Below are positions 23,162-31,019 of a stretch of DNA of 43,189 nt, in pieces. The translations under genes were made by a program, and so were the position numbers. The DNA comes from UBA1205 sp045598105 (GTDB lineage Bacteria; Bacteroidota; Bacteroidia; Bacteroidales; WCHB1-69), in assembly GCA_045598105.1 (NCBI GenBank), contig JAZLLK010000035.1, forward strand, positions 1 through 43,189, written 5' to 3'. Within the stretch, counting starts at the first letter, position 1, and the number at the start of each line of letters is the position of its first letter. The notes beneath the pieces were generated by a model. The model had not been told where the DNA came from. It saw nothing but the letters and a program-made list of their open reading frames with translations, and ran no database searches.

Positions 23162-23731
23162 ATGAAGCATATACTTATAAAAGCAATATTAAAATGGGGC
23201 ACAATAGCCGCCATAGTAGCCATGCTTACCGATATAGCAGGCAAATATGCCTTAAAAGAGGCGGGGCGTGGTGTAAAATATGCGTTTGTATTGTTTACCT
23301 TGGTTGCAATAGTAGCATGTATATATGCGGCTATAAGGGAATACCGAAGCAAAAGGGCGGAAGCATCCGTTTTTACTTTCACTGACGGATTAAAAGTGAG
23401 TGCATTGGTGGTATTATGCTATGGAGTGGTGTTTTCATTGTATTTTGTAGTATTGACGCAGTGTGTGGATACGCAGCTTATAAGCAGATATAAGCAGCAA
23501 CAAATACAGCAAATAGAGCAAAGCAGTAAGCCGGTAGCCGATAAGGAGCAGGCTATACTCGGCTTACAAAATGCCACGCTGGTATCGCTTTTGGTGGGTA
23601 ATTTTTTGCAGAGCATGATATTTCCTTTTACGGCAGCGTTGTTTTTATCGGTAGGAATGCAAAGAAAAAAGCTTGTAACAGAGCATATTATAGATAATAA
23701 AGATAATCAGGAATTAAATAACACTATATAA
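23162..23731 (+). CDS. DUF4199 membrane protein
   Basis: 189 residues with about four membrane helices: WGTIAAIVAMLTDIAG, VKYAFVLFTLVAIVACIYAAI, LKVSALVVLCYGVVFSLYFVVL and LVSLLVGNFLQSMIFPFTAALFL. The order matches DUF4199 proteins of Bacteroidota. Such genes commonly stand directly before a GT2 glycosyltransferase, as here (3 bases gap). That conserved neighbourhood suggests a shared role in envelope glycan or lipid work, but no activity is known. Confidence 0.88.
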   Translation: MKHILIKAILKWGTIAAIVAMLTDIAGKYALKEAGRGVKYAFVLFTLVAIVACIYAAIREYRSKRAEASVFTFTDGLKVSALVVLCYGVVFSLYFVVLTQCVDTQLISRYKQQQIQQIEQSSKPVADKEQAILGLQNATLVSLLVGNFLQSMIFPFTAALFLSVGMQRKKLVTEHIIDNKDNQELNNTI

Positions 23732-23734
23732 AAA

Positions 23735-24700
23735 ATGGATATTTCAGTAGTAGTACCATTATTGAATGAAGAAGAATCGTTGCCGGAGCTTACCGCATGG
23801 ATAGCCCGTGTAATGCAGGAGCATAATTTTACTTATGAGGTAGTAATGATAGATGATGGCAGCACTGACCGTTCATGGGAAGTAATAGAACAGTTACGGG
23901 CCGCCAATGAGCATATTAAAGGCATACGGTTTCGCCGTAATTACGGCAAAAGTGCCGCATTGAATGTAGGGTTTGAGCATGTGCAGGGTGAAGTGGTGAT
24001 TACTATGGATGCTGATTTACAGGATAGTCCTGACGAAATACCCGAATTATATCGTATGATAACTGAAGAAGGATATGATTTGGTATCAGGGTGGAAGAAG
24101 GTGCGTTATGATTCCAAGTGGGCTAAAAACATACCTTCTAAGTTTTTTAATTGGACTACACGGCGTATATCGGGCATACAGTTACATGATTTTAACTGTG
24201 GGTTAAAAGCATATAGAAAAGATGTGGTAAAAACCATAGAAGTATATGGTGAAATGCACCGATATATACCTGTAATAGCCAAGTGGGCAGGGTTTAGTAA
24301 AATAGGAGAAAAGGTGGTGCACCATCAAAAAAGAAAATTTGGTGTTACCAAGTTTGGTTGGAACAGGTTCATCAATGGTTTTTTGGATTTAATATCCATT
24401 ACTTTTGTATCCCGTTTCAGTAAAAAGCCCATGCACTTTTTTGGTTTGTGGGGTACGGTATCGTTTTTGGCCGGTTTTGTAATTACCATATGGCTCATAG
24501 TGGAAAAGCTCATTAATTTGGCGCATCATGCCATGTATTTCAGGCAGGTAACCGATCAGCCCTTGTTTTATTTGGCCTTAATGGCCATGGTATTTGGTCT
24601 TATGTTGTTTTTAGCCGGATTTTTAGGAGAACTCATTTCACGTAATTCCGGAGACAGAAACAAGTACTATATTAAGCAAAAAACAGAGAATTATAAGTAA
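23735..24700 (+). CDS. Family 2 glycosyltransferase with C-terminal membrane helices
   Basis: 321 residues. The GT-A catalytic domain covers residues ~1-225: DISVVVPLLNEEESLPEL, the nucleotide-sugar motif MIDDGSTDRSWE and the metal-binding TMDADLQDSPDE. Two helices follow (FFGLWGTVSFLAGFVITIWL and LFYLALMAMVFGLMLFLAGF), and ELISRNSGDRNKYYIK ends the protein, as in GtrB/DPM1-like enzymes. These move a sugar from a nucleotide donor to undecaprenyl phosphate or another membrane lipid. It sits in an operon with DUF4199 and a GT4 enzyme. Confidence 0.93.
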   Translation: MDISVVVPLLNEEESLPELTAWIARVMQEHNFTYEVVMIDDGSTDRSWEVIEQLRAANEHIKGIRFRRNYGKSAALNVGFEHVQGEVVITMDADLQDSPDEIPELYRMITEEGYDLVSGWKKVRYDSKWAKNIPSKFFNWTTRRISGIQLHDFNCGLKAYRKDVVKTIEVYGEMHRYIPVIAKWAGFSKIGEKVVHHQKRKFGVTKFGWNRFINGFLDLISITFVSRFSKKPMHFFGLWGTVSFLAGFVITIWLIVEKLINLAHHAMYFRQVTDQPLFYLALMAMVFGLMLFLAGFLGELISRNSGDRNKYYIKQKTENYK

Positions 24701-24711
24701 TAAGCGGCAAT

Positions 24712-25860
24712 ATGGACGATATAAGGAAGGTGGTAATATTAGGCAGTGCTTATCCTTTGCGAGGCGGGGGAATAGCTACCTTTAACGAGCGTTTGGCGCA
24801 AGCCTATATGGATAAAGGGTACGAGGTGGAAATTATTACCTTCAGTCTGCAGTATCCGTCTATATTGTTTCCGGGCAAAACCCAAATGTCAGAAGAGGAG
24901 CCTCCTAAGGGGTTAAACATAAAGGTGATGGTTAATTCCGTTAATCCTTTTAACTGGATAAAAACGGGGCGGGTGATTAAAAAGATGCGACCGGACATAA
25001 TGGTGGTAAGGTATTGGATTCCGTTTATGGCGCCGTGTTTGGGTACAATATCGCGTATAGTACGCAGGAACAAGCACACACGTGTGGAGGCTATAGCCGA
25101 CAATGTAATACCGCACGAAAAGCGAATGTTTGACACGGTGTTATCACGCTATTTTGTAAAAAGTGTGGATGGTTTTGTAACTATGTCGCAAAAGGTATTG
25201 AATGATTTAAAGCAGTTTACTACCACCAAGCCCATGGCATATACATTGCATCCTTTGTATGATAATTTTGGCACCCCGGTGCCTCAGGAGCAGGCCTTAC
25301 AGGAGTTAGGATTGAGCGAGGATAATAAGTATGTGTTGTTTTTTGGTTTTATACGTGATTATAAGGGTTTGGATTTGTTATTGGATGCTTTTGCGCATCC
25401 GCAGTTAAGGGCTATGCCGGTAAAATTGCTCATAGCGGGAGAGTTTTATTCCGGGAAGGAGCAGTATATGCAGCAGATAGAGCGTTTGCAGCTGGCCGAC
25501 AAGGTAGTATTGCACACACATTTTATACCCAATACCAGAGTAGGTTTATATTTTAGTGCGGCACATTTAATAGCGCAGCCATATAAGAGTGCTACGCAAA
25601 GCGGGGTTACGCAGGTGGCCTATCATTTTGAAAAGCCGATAGTAACCACCAATGTAGGAGGTTTGGCCGAAATAGTGCCTCATGGCAGAGTGGGGTATGT
25701 GGTAAATCCTGATAGTGAAGAAATAGCGGAGGCTATTATTCGTTTTTTTGCCAATGATTTATATGATACTTTTTGCAGTGCCATGCAGGAGGAGAAAAAG
25801 CGGTTCAGTTGGGATATAATGGTAGATACCATTAACAGGGTAAGCCGTGAGGCTAAATAG
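24712..25860 (+). CDS. Family 4 (GT-B) glycosyltransferase
   Basis: 382 residues. The acceptor half opens with VVILGSAYPLRGGGIATFNERLAQAY and PDIMVVRYWIPFMAPCLG. The donor half shows YVLFFGFIRDYKGLDLLLDAF, KLLIAGEFY, HFIPNTRVGLYFSAAHLIAQPYKSATQSGVTQVAY and the EKPIVTTNVGGLAEIV signature of GT4 enzymes, with the Glu in the E-x7-E-like position partly changed (SATQSGV). It lies 11 bases after the GT2 gene and ends 9 bases from the convergent GH3 gene. Its sugar and acceptor cannot be predicted; surface glycan assembly is the best guess. Confidence 0.92.
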   Translation: MDDIRKVVILGSAYPLRGGGIATFNERLAQAYMDKGYEVEIITFSLQYPSILFPGKTQMSEEEPPKGLNIKVMVNSVNPFNWIKTGRVIKKMRPDIMVVRYWIPFMAPCLGTISRIVRRNKHTRVEAIADNVIPHEKRMFDTVLSRYFVKSVDGFVTMSQKVLNDLKQFTTTKPMAYTLHPLYDNFGTPVPQEQALQELGLSEDNKYVLFFGFIRDYKGLDLLLDAFAHPQLRAMPVKLLIAGEFYSGKEQYMQQIERLQLADKVVLHTHFIPNTRVGLYFSAAHLIAQPYKSATQSGVTQVAYHFEKPIVTTNVGGLAEIVPHGRVGYVVNPDSEEIAEAIIRFFANDLYDTFCSAMQEEKKRFSWDIMVDTINRVSREAK

Positions 25861-25869
25861 TTTTCTATA

Positions 25870-28761
25870 TTATTCCACCATTTTATAAGCAAAAGCGTGT
25901 ACCAGTGAGCGTATGCTCATTTGGGTAATTTTGTTATTATCGGCCGACGGGTTCACTCTATTAGACAGGAATATATATATCAAATCGTAATGTGGGTCTA
26001 TCCATATGAAGGTGCCTGTAAATCCGCTATGTCCATAGCTCAGCGGGGAGGCGGCAGCGCAGCACGGGGAGGCGGCTTTTCCGCGGGCAGGTTTGTCAAA
26101 TCCTAATGCTCTGCGGCATTTGCTTTCTTTAGGATAAAAGTAGTTGGTAAAGGTGGCAATGGTGGAGGCTTTCAGGTAGCGGTGTCCTTGGTACAGGCCG
26201 CCGTCAAGCAGCATTTGGCATATAGCCAGCAGGTCGGTAGTGGTAGAAAACAGGCCGGCGTGGCCTGACACGCCGCCGAGCAAGGCAGCTCCCTGGTCAT
26301 GCACATAGCCGCAAAGCAGCTGATGGCGGAACAGGGTATCATATTCGGTGGGGGCTATATGGTTTTCGGCTATGGTACTCAGCGGGCAAAAGGTGGTATT
26401 GGCAAGGCCCATAGGTTGGTAAAAGAAGGTGCGTGTGTACACGTCAAGGGTGAGTCCGCTCACTTGTTTTACTATAGCGGCCAGCAGGTAAAAGCCAAGG
26501 TCGCTATACAGGTAGTCGTTATTGTTTTTAAGGGAGCTATGGGTAATACGTGCGGTAAGGGTATCTTCAAAGTCGGTACGGAGGTACATATTTTTAGCTA
26601 CGTGTATGGCATAATCGGGGGAGTAGGAAGTTTGCCACCATTCTTCTTTAAGGGAGTGATTTTTATTTTGTGTTTCCAGGTAGAAAGGTATCCAAGCCTG
26701 CAGGCCTGCGGTATGGGTGAGCAGTTGTTGTACGGTAATATTTTGTTTATTGCTGCCTTGCAAATAGGGCAGGTATTTGCTTATTTTATCCGAAAGGCAT
26801 ATTTTATTTTCTTCGTATAGTTTCATTACGGCTAGGGTGGTGGCCATTACTTTGGTTACAGAGGCCAGGTCATACACGGTGGATGTGTTTACTTTACGGT
26901 GGTCCAGGTAGGAGTAGGTGCCGTAGTTTTGTTCATAGAGCACGTTTTTGCCTTGGGCAATTATGATGCTGCAGCCGGGAAAGGCTTTTTCTTTTATGGC
27001 GCGGTTAATTATTTCGTCTATTTTGGTTTGGTAGAACACATGATTTTTTTCATGGGCGTTTTTTGTATAATTTTTGACAGTAATGCCGGTATTAATGTCA
27101 AATTGGTTAAGGGCCACGGGCAGGTGGCCGGTAACGGGGTTAATGCCGCAGGCGGCTTCGCCAAGGGCTTTTTCGGCCATATCCAGTGGGTGATAGCCCA
27201 CCAATATGGCGGCAAATTTATTGGCAAAAGGCAATTCATTAAGGGCATAGGGGTTGCCGGGCAGCAGGAGTATTACGGGTATGCTGTCGGCGGTAAGGGA
27301 GTCCAGCAGGAGTATGGTTTGCTCATTCATGCCGTATTTTTTTTGCGGGTACTGACTCAGGTTTGACAGGCTTACCACTATATAGTCGGCATTTTGTTTG
27401 GCTTTATATATTTCGTCTTTTTTTTGCATCAGGCTTTCTTTACATTCTATTACGTTAATGTTTAAATTTTTTGAAAGAATGTCAATAAGCACTTGTGATG
27501 AAGATTTGGCTTCCCGCAGATAGAGGCCTTGTTTTTTGTGTGACAGTGGAATAATATGGTTATTATTGCACAGCATGGTAATGGATTTTTCCATTAGCAG
27601 GGCGTTTAGGGGGGCTATTTGTGGCAGGTTTACATTATTCCATGCGTGCAGGTTATCTATGGGAAGCGGGTGTGGAAGCACGTATTTTTCTTTCATTTTC
27701 AATACTTTAAGGCATTTTTTATTAATGTCATCTATGCTTAGTCGTCCATCAAGCAGGGCTTGTTTTATGGCCATAGATACGGTTTCAAAATCGGCGGGCA
27801 GTAATAGTACATCGGCGCCGGCTATAAGGCAGCGAACTTCCAGTTCGCCTTGCGGGTATTGTTTTATAATGCCGCCCATTTCGAGTCCGTCGGTGAAAAT
27901 AAGACCTTTAAAGTCCATTTCTTTTTGCAGCAGGGTATTTGATATGTAGGGGGAGGCGGTAGCTATGGCCTGGCTATCCAGTGCGGGAATAAGCAGGTGG
28001 CCTACCATTACGGCGTCAACGTTATGTTTTATAAGTTGGGCAAAGGGGTAGAGTTCTATTTTTTTTAGTCTGCTTAGCGGGTGGTATATTACGGGGGCGT
28101 CTTTATGGGAGTCGGTTTGGGTGTCACCGTGGCCGGGAAAATGTTTGGCGCAGGCCATAATGCCGTTATCCTGCATACCTTTGGCATAGGCTATGCCGCA
28201 TTGGGCCACCAGTTGGGGGTTGCCTCCAAAGGAGCGGCTGTTAATAACGGGGTTAAGAGCGTTATTATTTACATCTATGCAGGGTGCAAAATTCACGTGT
28301 ATGCCCAGTTGTTTGCATTGGGCGGCCATAAGGGCGCCCATTTGGTATATAAGGGCGGTGTCGTTACCGGCGCCCAGCGCCATTTGTCGGGGGTATAGGG
28401 GAACGCTGTCCAATCGCATGCCCAGGCCCCATTCACCGTCTATGGCTACCATAAGCGGTATATGGCTCACGGCTTGTATTCTATTGGTAAGGGCAGCTTG
28501 TCGGCAGGGGCCTCCCTGAAAAAAGCATACGCCGCCCACCTGATAGTCGTTAATATATTTTACCAAGTTGGCACAATATTTTTCATCTTTATCGGAGTGA
28601 GCCCTTATCATCATCAATTGGGCTATTTTTTCATCCAGTGTAAGGGTATGCAGTATCGAATCGGCCCAGGAGGGTGCAGGCATATAATTATAGGCCCGTG
28701 CAGGCGTAAGAGAGGCGGTACATAGTAATAGTGAGAGTATGATAAGTTTATATTGTTTCAT
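25870..28761 (-). CDS. Glycoside hydrolase family 3 / serine hydrolase (beta-lactamase fold) two-domain enzyme
   Basis: 963 residues with a signal peptide ending ARA. Residues ~30-560 are a GH3 module like NagZ: ACAKHFPGHGDT at ~203-214 (catalytic His/Asp loop) and FTDGLEMGG with nucleophile Asp291, then a GH3 C-terminal domain. Residues ~580-960 form a class C beta-lactamase/penicillin-binding fold: SVTK with Ser634 and Lys637, a YSDLGFYLL (YxN-like, Asp for Asn) near 740 and GHSGFTGT near the end. GH3 enzymes of this type remove N-acetylglucosamine, while the serine domain could be an esterase or peptidase. Fusions of this order are known in Bacteroidota, so peptidoglycan recycling is likely. 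Confidence 0.93.
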   Translation of the reverse strand: MKQYKLIILSLLLCTASLTPARAYNYMPAPSWADSILHTLTLDEKIAQLMMIRAHSDKDEKYCANLVKYINDYQVGGVCFFQGGPCRQAALTNRIQAVSHIPLMVAIDGEWGLGMRLDSVPLYPRQMALGAGNDTALIYQMGALMAAQCKQLGIHVNFAPCIDVNNNALNPVINSRSFGGNPQLVAQCGIAYAKGMQDNGIMACAKHFPGHGDTQTDSHKDAPVIYHPLSRLKKIELYPFAQLIKHNVDAVMVGHLLIPALDSQAIATASPYISNTLLQKEMDFKGLIFTDGLEMGGIIKQYPQGELEVRCLIAGADVLLLPADFETVSMAIKQALLDGRLSIDDINKKCLKVLKMKEKYVLPHPLPIDNLHAWNNVNLPQIAPLNALLMEKSITMLCNNNHIIPLSHKKQGLYLREAKSSSQVLIDILSKNLNINVIECKESLMQKKDEIYKAKQNADYIVVSLSNLSQYPQKKYGMNEQTILLLDSLTADSIPVILLLPGNPYALNELPFANKFAAILVGYHPLDMAEKALGEAACGINPVTGHLPVALNQFDINTGITVKNYTKNAHEKNHVFYQTKIDEIINRAIKEKAFPGCSIIIAQGKNVLYEQNYGTYSYLDHRKVNTSTVYDLASVTKVMATTLAVMKLYEENKICLSDKISKYLPYLQGSNKQNITVQQLLTHTAGLQAWIPFYLETQNKNHSLKEEWWQTSYSPDYAIHVAKNMYLRTDFEDTLTARITHSSLKNNNDYLYSDLGFYLLAAIVKQVSGLTLDVYTRTFFYQPMGLANTTFCPLSTIAENHIAPTEYDTLFRHQLLCGYVHDQGAALLGGVSGHAGLFSTTTDLLAICQMLLDGGLYQGHRYLKASTIATFTNYFYPKESKCRRALGFDKPARGKAASPCCAAASPLSYGHSGFTGTFIWIDPHYDLIYIFLSNRVNPSADNNKITQMSIRSLVHAFAYKMVE

Positions 28762-28811
28762 TGTAACGGGTATTATATATTAAGTGTGCAAAATAACACA
28801 AAACGGAGCAT

Positions 28812-28851
28812 AAAAAAAATGAATGTTAAAGGTATTTTTTAACATTCATTT
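28812..28851 (-). terminator. Terminator of the small lipoprotein gene
   Basis: A 14 bp perfect stem (28817-28830 with 28838-28851) has a seven-base loop, and eight As on the plus strand give a T-run on the minus strand. It follows the lipoprotein gene and precedes the GH3 gene, which therefore needs its own promoter; none with a perfect TAnnTTTG was found. Confidence 0.85.
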
Positions 28852-28876
28852 GTGTAAAATGCGGGAGTAGTATATA

Positions 28877-29248
28877 TTATTTTAAGTAGCGGGTAAGGTC
28901 CACTTCTTCTTCCATAAAGTTTACAGCCTGGCCGGTATTAGGGTTAACGGTGAGCCAGTCATAGGTTGTGGTGGCAATATCGGTTTCGGCGTAGCAGTGT
29001 ACTACTACATTATCACCTTCCATGTGGTCCACGGCCACTATGGGGGAGTGGGAGTAGTTTTTGGCCATTTGCAGTATTTGAGAGGCATTGTACACTGTAC
29101 CTTCAGGCATGGAAGGCAGTGTGTCATATATCACGTTATTATCAGCGGGTGAGGTGGAGGCCAGGGTATAAGGTTCTTCGGCCGTGTCAGATTGTGAGCA
29201 GGCCATGCACAGGCAGGCTGCCAAGGGTAATATCCATATTTTTTTCAT
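28877..29248 (-). CDS. Small lipoprotein of unknown function (123 aa)
   Basis: The signal peptide ends in the lipobox LCMAC. The mature part is acidic (DTAEEPYTLASTSPADNN) and holds a compact region (ASQILQMAKNYSHSPIVAVDHMEGDNVVVHCYAETDIATTTYDWLTVNPNTGQAVNFMEEEVDL split here for reading: GDNVVVHCYAE, TTYDWLTVNPNTGQ). The TVNPNTGQ turn before a beta-strand resembles PepSY or SH3-like small periplasmic domains, but the similarity is weak. The gene lies between two terminators (28812 and 29285), so it is probably monocistronic. No clear -7 element was found. Confidence 0.72.
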   Translation of the reverse strand: MKKIWILPLAACLCMACSQSDTAEEPYTLASTSPADNNVIYDTLPSMPEGTVYNASQILQMAKNYSHSPIVAVDHMEGDNVVVHCYAETDIATTTYDWLTVNPNTGQAVNFMEEEVDLTRYLK

Positions 29249-29284
29249 TTTTATAATTGTTAAGTTTATATCAGGTAAGGGTAC

Positions 29285-29314
29285 AAAAACCGTTCCACAA
29301 TGTGTGTGGCGGTT
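29285..29314 (-). terminator. Terminator overlapping the NUDIX stop codon
   Basis: On the minus strand AACCG+CCACA pairs with TGTGG+CGGTT (two-base bulge, five-base loop), then a run of Ts follows. The first bases of the stem fall in the stop codon at 29313-29315. Confidence 0.7.
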
Positions 29315-29942
29315 ACAGCAGGTGTTGGTTAAAGCATCGTTCCAGCAGAAGTGATATGGAAGAGTAGGTGTTGTTAATAATTATTTTTACGTCTTTTTTG
29401 TTCATCCATGTTACTTGGGTAATATTTTCTTCTGTTTGGGGAATCAGGGGGGTATTTGCCATGTTTTGCATGGTGTACCAGTGGGTTTGTTTCAGCACCA
29501 GTTCGGTGGAGTTATATTGTTGGAATATGTGGTAGGTGAATCCGGCATCGGCTATAATTTTCAGTTGTTGCAGGCCGGTTTCTTCCTGCACTTCGCGTAT
29601 GGCGGCTTCAGGGTCGGTTTCACCAGGTTCCACGTGTCCTTTTGGCAAATCCCATTTACCCAGGCGTTCTATGGCCAATATGCTTTTGGAGGTACACACT
29701 ATGCCGCCGGCGGCTTTTTGGAATATAAAGCAGTGTTTTACAGTTTCTAAAAGTTCCATTGCTTCTTCTTGGGTATGGCAGGCCACGCGAATATTGGTTT
29801 TATGGGTTATAAAACGGTTTACCAATTCCGATACAGATGATATGCTACTGTAATATAGTATATTATCATCTATTATGCTTTCTGATGAAATTTTTATTAC
29901 TTCCAGAAAGTTATAATTGTAGAAAAGTTTGTATATTTGCAT
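29313..29942 (-). CDS. NUDIX hydrolase
   Basis: 209 residues from the ATG at 29942. A frame back to 30071 exists but runs through pyrE and is rejected. The Nudix box is complete: GHVEPGETDPEAAIREVQEETG (GX5EX7REVXEEXG), preceded by ILAIERLGKWDLPK. An N-terminal region of ~75 residues (EAMELLETVKHCFIFQ...) precedes it. Such enzymes cleave nucleoside diphosphates linked to another group; the KWDLPKGH context resembles Ap4A or related hydrolases. It is divergent from pyrE, an arrangement seen in many Bacteroidota, with 25 bases between start codons. Confidence 0.93.
   Translation of the reverse strand: MQIYKLFYNYNFLEVIKISSESIIDDNILYYSSISSVSELVNRFITHKTNIRVACHTQEEAMELLETVKHCFIFQKAAGGIVCTSKSILAIERLGKWDLPKGHVEPGETDPEAAIREVQEETGLQQLKIIADAGFTYHIFQQYNSTELVLKQTHWYTMQNMANTPLIPQTEENITQVTWMNKKDVKIIINNTYSSISLLLERCFNQHLL
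29932..29939 (+). promoter_or_regulatory. -7 element TATATTTG for pyrE
   Basis: TATATTTG then C lies 28 bases before the pyrE ATG and immediately inside the NUDIX start, so the divergent genes share this region. Confidence 0.7.
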
Positions 29943-29967
29943 CTTTAAAAATTTAAGTATATAACGT

Positions 29968-30606
29968 ATGGAATTAGCAAAAAATTGTGCAAAAAATTTA
30001 TTGTCTATAAAAGCAATAAAACTTAGTCCGAGTGAGCCGTTTACATGGGCTTCAGGTTTAAAATCACCCATATATTGTGATAATCGTAAAACATTATCTT
30101 ATCCGGATATGCGTGCCTTTATTCGTAACGGATTGGCCGAAACCATTCGTAAGAACTATCCTGATGTACAGGTAATAGCGGGAGTAGCCACGGGTGCCAT
30201 AGCACAGGGTGTATTGGTGGCACAGGAGTTAAATTTACCTTTTGTATATGTACGCAGTGAAGAAAAAAAGCATGGTCTTACCAATAAGGTGGAAGGTGTA
30301 ATTAGCGCCGGGGATAAGGTAGTGGTAATAGAGGATTTGGTATCTACCGGACAAAGCAGTTTGAATGCTGCGCAAACATTGCGTGACATGGGTTGTAATG
30401 TATTGGGAATGGTAGCCATATTCACCTATAATTTGCCTATAGCTTCGCAGCGTTTTGCTGAGGCCGGTATTACCTTGCACACGCTTACACACTATGGTAT
30501 ATTGGTAGAAGAGGCAGCTAAAGAAGGATATATTAAAGAGGATGAAACAGAAGTGCTTAATGCATGGAGTAAGGATCCTGATGCATGGGCCGAACAACAC
30601 CGATAA
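29968..30606 (+). CDS. pyrE: Orotate phosphoribosyltransferase
   Basis: 212 residues. It makes OMP from orotate and PRPP in pyrimidine synthesis. Seen are the N-terminal AIKLSPSEPFTWASGLKSPIYCDNR, AGVATGAIAQGV, YVRSEEKKHGLTNKVEG (flexible catalytic loop, Lys) and the PRPP-binding VVVIEDLVSTGQSS. Its length and motifs are standard. The SRPBCC gene follows after three bases, then the PHP-GT fusion after five, so all three probably form one operon. Confidence 0.97.
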   Translation: MELAKNCAKNLLSIKAIKLSPSEPFTWASGLKSPIYCDNRKTLSYPDMRAFIRNGLAETIRKNYPDVQVIAGVATGAIAQGVLVAQELNLPFVYVRSEEKKHGLTNKVEGVISAGDKVVVIEDLVSTGQSSLNAAQTLRDMGCNVLGMVAIFTYNLPIASQRFAEAGITLHTLTHYGILVEEAAKEGYIKEDETEVLNAWSKDPDAWAEQHR

Positions 30607-30609
30607 TAT

Positions 30610-31014
30610 ATGAATATATCAAGTGATATTACCCCCATACAAGCCACTGCAGAGCAGGTATATACCCTTGTTACTGATTGTACCGGTTTAGAGCATCATA
30701 TTCCGGGTGTGCAGGATTGGGTGGCAGGTCCCAAGCAGTGCGGGTTTACCGTACCGGGAGCAGGGCATATAGATATGAGTATACAGCATGAAGAGCCGTA
30801 TAGTCATGTGGTATATGCTATTACCAATGCCATGACACCCCAAAGTGTGGAATTACATTTTCACATTGGTTGCGAGCAGGAATCGAGTACATTAAGAATA
30901 AGTACCGATATTAATTTGCCTTTTATGGTGGCCCAAATGATGAAGGCTCCCTTACAAAAATTTGTGAATACATTGGTTTTACAAATTAAAGCGGCAGTAG
31001 AGAACAGGCATTAA
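30610..31014 (+). CDS. SRPBCC (START-like) family protein
   Basis: 134 residues. The SDITPIQATAEQVYTLVTDCTGLEH N-terminus and the ISTDINLPFMVAQMMKAPLQKFVNTL C-terminal helix match the SRPBCC ligand-binding fold. A conserved association with pyrE is known in Bacteroidota. There is no catalytic motif; hydrophobic ligand binding is the most that can be proposed. It is translated closely with pyrE. Confidence 0.85.
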   Translation: MNISSDITPIQATAEQVYTLVTDCTGLEHHIPGVQDWVAGPKQCGFTVPGAGHIDMSIQHEEPYSHVVYAITNAMTPQSVELHFHIGCEQESSTLRISTDINLPFMVAQMMKAPLQKFVNTLVLQIKAAVENRH

Positions 31015-31019
31015 AAAAA

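Noticed and set aside
26050..26110. GC-rich stretch in the GH3 gene as a recombination site or insertion
   Set aside because: It encodes an in-frame Gly/Ala/Cys-rich stretch near the C-terminus; nothing interrupts the frame.
29943..30071. Longer NUDIX protein starting at 30071
   Set aside because: The extra 43 residues are antisense to the pyrE start and its leader, and the ATG at 29942 fits the family start.
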